A stretch of 50,243 nucleotides of DNA, taken from positions 1 to 50,243 of the forward strand of contig JBNLGG010000029.1 in assembly GCA_050305935.1 (NCBI GenBank). Reading direction: 5' to 3'. Source of the stretch: CAJXNP01 sp050305935. GTDB taxonomy: Bacteria > Bacteroidota > Bacteroidia > Cytophagales > Cyclobacteriaceae. Shown here in pieces: positions 44,108 to 50,243 of this stretch (the stretch's first letter is position 1; every line of letters starts with the position of its first letter). The notes beneath the pieces were generated by a model. That model worked only from the letters and a program-made list of their open reading frames with translations. It did no database searches and was not told the DNA's origin. The position numbers and the translations under genes were made by a program.

Positions 44108-45406
44108 ATGATGAACCTTCTACATCGATCCTGCTTTTTAATTCTATTGTTGCTGATTCCGCTTTTCAGCAACGCCCAGAAAACAACTTGCATCACCACA
44201 AATGGGATCCAACTGATAAAGAATGGCAAACCTTATTATTTTATAGGATCGAATGCCTGGCATTTCACCAACCTCGCTTCACTGGGTGATGGAGGTAACT
44301 GGGAACGGCTGCTAAAGGAATTGGATATGCTGGAGGAAATGGGTGTTGACAATTTAAGGATCATGGCCGGAACAGAAGGTCCTGGCTCACAACAGTACCG
44401 TATACAGCCAGCCCTCCAAAATGCCCCCGGTGAATATGACGAGCAGCTCCTGCAAGGTCTAGACTATTTAATGGACGAGCTGGCCAAACGGGATATGGTG
44501 GCGGTGCTTTGCCTGAACAATTTTTTTATGTGGTCAGGTGGAATGGCGCAATATGTGTCCTGGGCGGAAGGTACGGAAATCCCTCTGCCCCAGTTGAACA
44601 CCGGGAGCTGGGACGAATACCAGGCGTATACCGCAAGATTTTACACAAATAAAAAAGCGATGAGCTATTTCGAAGATTTCCTTCGATTCATCATTGCCCG
44701 AAAAAACACGATCAATGGTAAACTTTACACCCAGGATCCCACGATCATGGCCTGGCAATTAGGTAATGAACCCAGAGGCCGACAAAATGTGATGGAATAT
44801 GCCATCTGGGCAGATAAGACGGCTGGTTTAATCCAACAACTGGACACCAACCATCTGGTGTCGCTCGGAGGCGAAGGAATACTTCCTGACGGTGGTGTAG
44901 ACACAGGCTTTAAAGTAGTAAGTCAATCAAAAAACATTGATTATCTAACCGCCCATTTATGGATTGAAAACTGGAGCTGGTATAATTCGCGGAAGCCGGA
45001 AACCTATGAAGACGCTGTCTCCAAAGCGAAAACCTACATTCAGGATCATATTGATTTTGCTAATTTTGCCAAAAAGCCTCTTGTCTTTGAGGAATTCGGT
45101 GTTCCCCGCGATAACGGCAACTTTTCATCGACAGGAACTACCAAATACCGTGACAACTTTTTTCAGATGGTTTTTGATTTTGTATTGAGATCGGCAAAAG
45201 AGAGTGGCCCACTGGCCGGTTGCAATTTCTGGTCATGGGCGGGAGAGGCGACTTCCTGGCCTGCCGGAGAATATTGGAAACCGGGTGAGCCCTTCGTAGG
45301 TGATCCCCCACACGAACTGCAAGGTTGGTATAGCATTCATAAAAATGACAAAAATACCGTCGGTGTTATAGGTAAGAACATTCTAAAATTGAGCGAGATT
45401 GAATGA
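44108..45406 (+). CDS. GH5 endo-beta-1,4-mannanase (GH5_7-like)
   Basis: Secreted glycoside hydrolase, 432 residues from ATG 44108. That start places a clean signal peptide (LLHRSCFLILLLLIPLFSNA) at the N-terminus; an earlier ATG at 44036 would bury it. The catalytic TIM barrel has the acid/base Glu221 in AWQLGNEPRG and nucleophile Glu329 in LVFEEFGVPR. CLNNFFMWSGGMAQYVSWAEG (about 135-155) and the late NFWSWAGEA segment are typical of GH5_7 mannanases. No carbohydrate-binding module is attached. It is monocistronic and not inside a recognisable polysaccharide locus. Substrate is assigned by family. Confidence 0.9.
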   Translation: MMNLLHRSCFLILLLLIPLFSNAQKTTCITTNGIQLIKNGKPYYFIGSNAWHFTNLASLGDGGNWERLLKELDMLEEMGVDNLRIMAGTEGPGSQQYRIQPALQNAPGEYDEQLLQGLDYLMDELAKRDMVAVLCLNNFFMWSGGMAQYVSWAEGTEIPLPQLNTGSWDEYQAYTARFYTNKKAMSYFEDFLRFIIARKNTINGKLYTQDPTIMAWQLGNEPRGRQNVMEYAIWADKTAGLIQQLDTNHLVSLGGEGILPDGGVDTGFKVVSQSKNIDYLTAHLWIENWSWYNSRKPETYEDAVSKAKTYIQDHIDFANFAKKPLVFEEFGVPRDNGNFSSTGTTKYRDNFFQMVFDFVLRSAKESGPLAGCNFWSWAGEATSWPAGEYWKPGEPFVGDPPHELQGWYSIHKNDKNTVGVIGKNILKLSEIE

Positions 45407-45532
45407 TTTTTATTATTTCCACTAACACCGTACTGCCTTCTTTGGGACATTTCCAATCTTTAATGAAAGTCTTTGTTTTATAAAAATTTCCTATATTCGC
45501 CGCGCACCTCACACTCTAAATGAAACAGGAAA

Positions 45533-47539
45533 ATGGTATGGCGCCATTCTTTTTATTTGCTATGCATATTGTCAATAACAAGCCATCATTGTTTTTCCCA
45601 AAATTATCCTGTTGACCTGTCCGATTACAATTTAAACGAAAACACCGTCTCCTTAAAGCATGAATGGCGGTTTCATGCCCACCAGTTTTTATCACAATCG
45701 CAACTTGACACTGCTTATTGGGAGGAAATAGAGCTTCCCTTCCGCTGGGACTGGGCCACATGGAAAGGTGCACCCATGCCCGAAATGGGAATCGCCACTT
45801 ACTGGATAAGACTGATTATGCCGGAGACAAACTCCCCCCTCGGTCTTAAATTTTATGAGGCCCTTTCGGCCAACAGGATTTACCTGAACAATGAATTGCT
45901 GGTGGAAACGGGAAAGGTAAGTGCAAACAAAGAAGAGGAAGTTTCCGACTATACCAATAAAATTGTCACCATACCAGGAACATTTAAAAAAGGAGATACC
46001 CTGGACATCATCATACACCACTCCAACTGGCATTTTCTGTACGGAAACATGAGGAAAACTGTGGTAATAGGCGACCTCTCCGCAATGACTGCATACAAGG
46101 TGAAACGCATTGCGATGGACTCATTGCTCCTGGGAGCCATTGGGCTGATCGGCATCTCCCAACTGATTTTTTTTTATTTCCGTCGAAAAAGCAGACATTA
46201 CCTCTATCTGTTTTTCATATCGATCGTCATTTTTTTACGGCTGGCAATGGTGGATGAGATGCTGTTGCGCATTCTATTTCCTGACTTGCCCTTTCGGTTA
46301 CTGATTGACATTCGCTGGCTTACCACTTATCTGGCTGTGCCTGTCACCATGCAGTTTATCTATGCTTTTTTCCCAGGTTTATTTAACAAAAACGTGTTGC
46401 AATTTTCCTGGGGAATTGCTGTCTTACATAGCCTTCTCACCTTATTCTTTCCTATTACCCTGATCATCTACTATGGCTACGTTACCCATGTATTGATGGT
46501 ATTGGGAGCAATTTATATTATTTACATCTGCATCAGGGCAATCAAATTAAAATACAATGGTGGAAGGACGCTCGCCATCGGCCTGGGCGTGACCACACTG
46601 TTTATGATCAATGATATTTTGTATGTCCAGCAATTATCACCCTACGCCAATTTTATCGGTTGGGGGATACTTGCCTTCTTTCTGGCGCTAATCACAGTTA
46701 CCTCAAAAAGTTTTTCCGTTGCATTGGCCAATGAGGAAAAACTTAGCGCCGACTTGTCTGAGCTCAACAAAAGCCTGGAGGAAAAAGTGCAGGAAAGGAC
46801 TCAGATGATTGAGGAACAAAACCATGTCCTAGAAGAGCAACATGAAAGCATGAAGATGGTTCTCAAAGATCAGGAAACGTTGATGGCTGTCGTGGCGCAC
46901 GACCTAAAGGCCCCCCTCAACCGGGCCGCAGGATTAGCAGAGGCCATGGCTGTGACCGGTACCTTAAATGATGAACAATTGATATTTAATAAAAAAATCA
47001 TAGAGGTAGCCAAAGCCGGAAGTAAGCTGATCGAGCAATTGACCACCCTTCAAAAATATGAGCAAAAGAAAGCCGGACTACCCAAGAAGAAAATGGACAT
47101 TTCGGCTTTGCTGGAAAACCTTTTCTCTGACTACACCCAACTGGCGACCGAAAAAAAAATCCAGTACAATTATCAAATAGCTAAAAAAATCACAGGCAAC
47201 ACAAATGAGGAAGGATTGACGAGGATATTCGATAACCTGATCTCAAATGCCATTAAGTTCTCGCCAAAATTAGGCTACGTATTTGTCGACGCCCGGAACG
47301 AAAACAATCATCTAACCGTAACAGTAGAGGACTCGGGGCCGGGTTTTAAACAAACGGACATGAAAAAAATATTTGGAAAGTTCCAGCGGTTGTCCGCCCA
47401 ACCCACTGCCGGGGAGAACTCTACCGGGCTTGGTCTCAGCATTGTCAAAGTGATGATTGATAAGCTACACGGAAACATCGAGCTCGTCTCAAGGGTTGGT
47501 GAAAGCGCAAAATTCGAAGTTTGCCTTCCGCTGGATTAA
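45533..47539 (+). CDS. 7TMR-DISM-type sensor histidine kinase
   Basis: 668 residues. Signal peptide (about 1-22, ending HHCFSQ), then an extracellular beta-sandwich resembling glycosidase jelly-roll domains (about 35-180: LPFRWDWATWKG, ATYWIRLIMPET). Seven hydrophobic helices follow (about 195-390), then a coiled coil (EERTQMIEEQNHVLEEQHES region), HisKA with VVAHDLKAPLNRAAG (His456) and HATPase with VEDSGPGFKQ and STGLGLSIVKVM. This is the 7TMR-DISM plan, in which the outer domain is thought to sense carbohydrate. It lies 126 bp downstream of the mannanase on the same strand, which hints at a glycan signal. No response regulator adjoins it. Confidence 0.9.
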   Translation: MVWRHSFYLLCILSITSHHCFSQNYPVDLSDYNLNENTVSLKHEWRFHAHQFLSQSQLDTAYWEEIELPFRWDWATWKGAPMPEMGIATYWIRLIMPETNSPLGLKFYEALSANRIYLNNELLVETGKVSANKEEEVSDYTNKIVTIPGTFKKGDTLDIIIHHSNWHFLYGNMRKTVVIGDLSAMTAYKVKRIAMDSLLLGAIGLIGISQLIFFYFRRKSRHYLYLFFISIVIFLRLAMVDEMLLRILFPDLPFRLLIDIRWLTTYLAVPVTMQFIYAFFPGLFNKNVLQFSWGIAVLHSLLTLFFPITLIIYYGYVTHVLMVLGAIYIIYICIRAIKLKYNGGRTLAIGLGVTTLFMINDILYVQQLSPYANFIGWGILAFFLALITVTSKSFSVALANEEKLSADLSELNKSLEEKVQERTQMIEEQNHVLEEQHESMKMVLKDQETLMAVVAHDLKAPLNRAAGLAEAMAVTGTLNDEQLIFNKKIIEVAKAGSKLIEQLTTLQKYEQKKAGLPKKKMDISALLENLFSDYTQLATEKKIQYNYQIAKKITGNTNEEGLTRIFDNLISNAIKFSPKLGYVFVDARNENNHLTVTVEDSGPGFKQTDMKKIFGKFQRLSAQPTAGENSTGLGLSIVKVMIDKLHGNIELVSRVGESAKFEVCLPLD

Positions 47540-47569
47540 ATGGTTGACATGAACCTAAACACCTGATAA

Positions 47570-48202
47570 ATGAATGTAACCTCTGTAAACATCGGCGAAA
47601 ACCAAACCATTCAATGGAAAGGACGCGAAGTCCAAACCGGAATTTTCAAATATCCTGTCGAGAATGACATACACCTAACCCAATTCGAAGTGAAGGGTGA
47701 CCATGTAGTGGACAAAAAAGTACACGGGGGGATTGACAAAGCCTGCTATCTGTATTCCAGGGATCACTATGACTACTGGAAAAGACTGTACCCCGACCTG
47801 GAATGGAACTGGGGGATGTTTGGTGAAAACATCACCGTGGAAGGCCTGAATGAAAAGGATGTTTGCATTGGGGATGTTTTTGAAATTGGCGAGGCTCATG
47901 TACAGGTATCCCAGCCCCGCCAACCCTGTTTTAAATTAGGCATCCGTTTTGGTAACCAGAAAATCCTCAAAGATTTTATCGCCTCAGGTTTTTCCGGTGT
48001 CTACGTCAGGGTGATCAAGGAAGGCAAAGTAAAAAAGGGGGACTCCATGAAATTGATTATCCGCTCAAAAACCAGCACCTCCGCGGCCGATGTGTTCAAC
48101 ATGCTCTACGCCAAGGAAATTGACAGAACACTTATTGAAAATGTGGTGTACGATGGGAATTTGGCGCAGAGTATCAGGGAGCAGCTTTCTGGGAGGTTGT
48201 AG
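47570..48202 (+). CDS. MOSC domain protein (YiiM-like)
   Basis: 210 residues, with the MOSC core: VHGGIDKACYLYSRDHYDYW, MFGENITVEGL, and the conserved Cys segment VSQPRQPCFKLG. The C-terminal ~45 residues are a helical extension as in YiiM. MOSC proteins bind molybdenum cofactor or sulfur-carrier cysteines; YiiM reduces N-hydroxylated compounds. The nitrate reductase nearby also uses molybdopterin, but no operon link exists. Starts 30 bp after the kinase stop, so co-transcription is possible. Confidence 0.9.
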   Translation: MNVTSVNIGENQTIQWKGREVQTGIFKYPVENDIHLTQFEVKGDHVVDKKVHGGIDKACYLYSRDHYDYWKRLYPDLEWNWGMFGENITVEGLNEKDVCIGDVFEIGEAHVQVSQPRQPCFKLGIRFGNQKILKDFIASGFSGVYVRVIKEGKVKKGDSMKLIIRSKTSTSAADVFNMLYAKEIDRTLIENVVYDGNLAQSIREQLSGRL

Positions 48203-48267
48203 AGGCTAGCCTTGCAGATAACACTGATAGGGGCATAACCTTTCTTTTTTGCTATCAAATTAGCCTC

Positions 48268-48864
48268 TTAGGATCGCGCAAATTCTATTAATGGTTTGAA
48301 ATTATTATTATCTGCGGCTTTGACTGCATTCAGATACAAACTTCGAGCGTCACCTTGATGTGCTAAATCACCCGCTCCCCAGGTAAATAGCGGCAGATTG
48401 TAGATCTTGTTGACGATGATATCAGCCATCAATCTACTATGGCGACCATTTCCATTTGCAAAGCAATGAATACTCACAATTCTGTGTTTAAATCTTAATG
48501 CAATTTCGTCCGGAGAGTACGTTTTGTTGTTGACCCAAAACATAGAATCGTCGCACAATTCTTTTAAAGCAACTGGTATTTGCCATTTATCTATCCCTAA
48601 GTTTTTATTGGTTTTTCGAAATTTTCCAGCCCATGCCCAAACAACTCCATACATCCGCTTGTGAAGATTGCAGACAAACTTTTCTGTCAGGACCATCTCC
48701 ACTTTTAGGGATCTGGCAAGAACCCATTGTATGGCTTCTTCAATATTTTGCTGCTCAAATTCATCTAATTCCTGCCTTGTGGCGATGGTCGGAATTAAAA
48801 GACCTTCCTTTTCATCTTCGTCTAACGGGGTTTGACCATTTGAGTGTTCCAAGTCTAATCCCAT
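48268..48864 (-). CDS. Fic-domain protein, mobile mystery protein B
   Basis: 198-residue Fic/DOC protein. The active-site loop SIHCFANGNGRHSRLM (131-146) holds the catalytic His133 and the GNGR-x2-R anion site, so AMP or another nucleotide part may be transferred to a target. The flap and N-terminal LLIPTIATRQELDEFEQQNI are typical of the 'mobile mystery protein B' family, found with partner A in mobile or accessory regions. It overlaps the XRE partner by 10 bases. A toxin-antitoxin-like module is likely but not proven for this pair. Confidence 0.9.
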   Translation of the reverse strand: MGLDLEHSNGQTPLDEDEKEGLLIPTIATRQELDEFEQQNIEEAIQWVLARSLKVEMVLTEKFVCNLHKRMYGVVWAWAGKFRKTNKNLGIDKWQIPVALKELCDDSMFWVNNKTYSPDEIALRFKHRIVSIHCFANGNGRHSRLMADIIVNKIYNLPLFTWGAGDLAHQGDARSLYLNAVKAADNNNFKPLIEFARS

Positions 48865-49313
48865 AACGCTTTCGGAAGTTCCTGTTTAATTAAGGAGGTT
48901 CTTTCTTCAACCGCCTTTTTGATTCGCTGTGTCGAATTTTCCTGATCTTCAAGCTTCATCGTATTTGAGGTTCTAAAAACTATTTTTTCAGCCAAAGACC
49001 GGGCTTTTTTTTCAATGTACTTTTCCAACGATCCATCTTTAGGAACGAAGCCATACACCAATTCCATATCCAGCGCTCTCGCAGTTTCCCTCAACGATTT
49101 TAATGTTATGGTTCCCTCCTTTTCGCGTGTTTCTATTTCTTGTACACTTTGCTTTGTTATGGATAATTTATTCGCCAATTGCTTTAATGACATTCCTAAA
49201 GCCAATCGAATGGCTTTGACCCATCCGGTAGGTGGATTCGGTAATTGCCGAACAGTGGAAAACAACTTCATTTTTGATTCGAGCTGTTCTAATTGTAGCT
49301 TTTGCTTGTTCAT
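48855..49313 (-). CDS. XRE-family HTH protein, mobile mystery protein A
   Basis: 152 residues. Helix-turn-helix in the N-terminal half: GWVKAIRLALGMSLKQLANK then ITKQSVQEIETREKEGTITL, followed by a helical C-terminal part. It belongs to the 'mobile mystery protein A' family that always accompanies the Fic protein B. The ATG at 49313 lies five bases from the first of two identical 12-bp palindromes, so it probably represses its own operon and may act as antitoxin. The downstream Fic gene overlaps it by 10 bases. Confidence 0.9.
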   Translation of the reverse strand: MNKQKLQLEQLESKMKLFSTVRQLPNPPTGWVKAIRLALGMSLKQLANKLSITKQSVQEIETREKEGTITLKSLRETARALDMELVYGFVPKDGSLEKYIEKKARSLAEKIVFRTSNTMKLEDQENSTQRIKKAVEERTSLIKQELPKALWD

Positions 49314-49317
49314 ATCG

Positions 49318-49367
49318 TAAGGTTATAACCTGATAACAATACTCCAAATGTAAGGTTATAACCTGAT
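49318..49367. promoter_or_regulatory. Paired palindromic operators of the mobile mystery AB operon
   Basis: TAAGGTTATAACCTGAT occurs exactly twice, at 49318-49334 and 49351-49367. Each contains the perfect palindrome AGGTTATAACCT (49320-49331 and 49353-49364). Centres are 33 bp apart, about three turns, so two repressor dimers would bind the same face directly upstream of the XRE gene. Confidence 0.8.
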
Positions 49368-49515
49368 TTAAACAAAAAAAAGTCAATATATTACCTGACG
49401 AAATACTTTAAATTATATTCAGTAGCAGGGTCAAAGGAATGTATAAAAAATTATTTGTCGTACAATGGTTTTCCACTGTTGAAAGGCTAATGTTATGTTC
49501 TCTTGAACTTAATTT

Positions 49516-50043
49516 TTATCTAATCCAACCTTCCACTTTGAATATCTGTTCTCCAATTTTTTTATCCTCGGATCCGTTAGTTGGCTTAAACCAAACTTCA
49601 AATCTCGCAAGATAGTACCTTTCCCAGACCCCATCATAGTTCGTAAACTCTTGACTGATTGGTTGTTCATTTGGATGGATCGTCAATATTGTCTTTTCGG
49701 AAATTCGTTCGAGCTCAAAGTCGTTAATTGCATCATACGCTTTCAGATACAGTTTGCCTTCTTCCTTCAAATTTGTCCAAATGACAGATTTATACATCCC
49801 CGGTTGACCATAATTAGCTAATAGACATTTGAAGCCTAACTGCTCCATTCTCATTAATGAATCAACACTTGATTTAGAATTTAACTGAATAGGTAGTTCG
49901 TACGGGACGTTTTCTGGAATTGGTTGGTTGGAAAAAAATAAATCTCTTGGATAAAACATTATATAAAAAGCGAGCAGAATTAATGGGAGCCCTATTAAAT
50001 GGAGAGCCGATGAAATCCACTTTTTATTAGCCAGTTTCTTCAT
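49516..50043 (-). CDS. Membrane-anchored protein of unknown function
   Basis: 175 residues from the ATG at 50043 (a TTG six bases upstream is less likely). A basic start and one hydrophobic helix (about 10-32, SALHLIGLPLILLAFYIMFY) anchor it, and the remaining ~140 residues would lie outside the cytoplasm. They are mixed alpha/beta with no motif I recognise. It overlaps the end of the upstream partial gene by 17 bases, implying co-transcription with it. Confidence 0.65.
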   Translation of the reverse strand: MKKLANKKWISSALHLIGLPLILLAFYIMFYPRDLFFSNQPIPENVPYELPIQLNSKSSVDSLMRMEQLGFKCLLANYGQPGMYKSVIWTNLKEEGKLYLKAYDAINDFELERISEKTILTIHPNEQPISQEFTNYDGVWERYYLARFEVWFKPTNGSEDKKIGEQIFKVEGWIR

Positions 50044-50243
50044 TGCCAAAATAAAAGGTATCGTTAAATTTAGGCGCAGCGCCTAACGGAAAAAAGTCCA
50101 GGCTTAGATCTGTCTTTGCCCGGTTTGTAAAGGCCATCCCGGCAGTTTGTACCGTCATTCCGCCCGCTAGCGCATAAGAAAATTTAATCTCTCGAATGTT
50201 GATCTGACCTTCCTTGACCTGATCAATTTGTTTCGGGTCGGGA
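50027..50243 (-). CDS. Partial gene, possibly a truncated baseplate-assembly-like protein
   Basis: The minus frame enters at the window edge and ends at TAA 50027-50029, giving 72 residues. The segment LSLDFFPLGAAPKFNDTFYFGNEE resembles the FFPFG-x2-PKFNDTFYL stretch of putative baseplate assembly proteins from phage-tail-like and contractile injection clusters. In those proteins this stretch is internal. Here the chain stops a few residues later (ETG), so the gene may be truncated. Only a short C-terminal part is visible, so the assignment is tentative. Confidence 0.4.
   Translation of the reverse strand, partial: PDPKQIDQVKEGQINIREIKFSYALAGGMTVQTAGMAFTNRAKTDLSLDFFPLGAAPKFNDTFYFGNEETG

Noticed and set aside
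1..50243. CRISPR arrays, complete insertion sequences, rRNA and tRNA genes
   Set aside because: No regularly spaced repeats, no transposase or integrase reading frame, and no rRNA or tRNA signature other than the tRNA-like ends of the tmRNA were seen.

Overview
The window comes from a Bacteroidota chromosome, most likely of the Cytophagia type. The evidence is a hybrid two-component regulator (HTCS) beside a fructan locus, a SusD remnant, 7TMR-DISM type sensor kinases, a tmRNA tag reading GESNYAMAA, a SerB-SerA fusion, and intergenic boxes close to the Bacteroidota TAnnTTTG promoter element. Most genes are housekeeping or metabolic; two stretches look acquired or rearranged.

Layout. 1-6802 is a fructan/fructose utilisation locus on the minus strand: a GH32 lipoprotein cut by the window edge, a truncated SusD C-terminus, a PfkB-type fructokinase, an MFS sugar importer, and an HTCS with a periplasmic-binding-protein sensor. 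No SusC is present and SusD is broken, so the surviving route appears to be surface hydrolysis, MFS uptake of fructose and phosphorylation. 7386-17375 is a seven-gene, tightly packed minus-strand defence operon: AbiEi antitoxin, AbiEii toxin, an unrecognised 575-residue protein, then the Wadjet anti-plasmid genes jetA, jetB, jetC, jetD. It lies just downstream of the 3' end of the tmRNA gene (17658-18065). Both flanks carry a shared 17-bp sequence and a second diverged block resembling the tmRNA 3' end, which suggests an old integration at ssrA.

18348-33065 holds core genes: a patatin-like lipase, a decayed DUF6624 gene, dnaX (whose tau form requires a -1 shift at a ten-A tract), a lone receiver protein, an MltD-like transglycosylase / O-methyltransferase / M16 peptidase operon, an Xaa-Pro aminopeptidase, TerB-like and NRDE proteins, and a plus-strand operon for serine synthesis (SerB-SerA fusion) and GDP-fucose synthesis (gmd, fcl). 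A sensor kinase follows at 33473-34816.

34813-43812 contains a nitrate assimilation operon on the minus strand: a NarK-type transporter, a nitrate reductase fused to an FAD reductase and a BFD domain, and a nitrite/sulfite-reductase-like protein ending in rubredoxin. TACGTA inverted repeats lie upstream. The last ~178 bp of the rubredoxin gene is duplicated as a frameshifted copy, and a 2.3-kb segment with two unfamiliar genes lies between the copies. The right end has a GH5 mannanase, a 7TMR-DISM histidine kinase, a MOSC protein, the 'mobile mystery' XRE/Fic pair with paired palindromic operators, a membrane-anchored unknown and the tail of a possibly truncated baseplate-like gene.

The strongest candidate for something new is the AbiE / unknown protein / Wadjet operon. 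Its 575-residue member carries a C-terminal R-x4-H motif of the kind seen in HEPN ribonucleases, and the whole block may be under AbiEi autoregulation.
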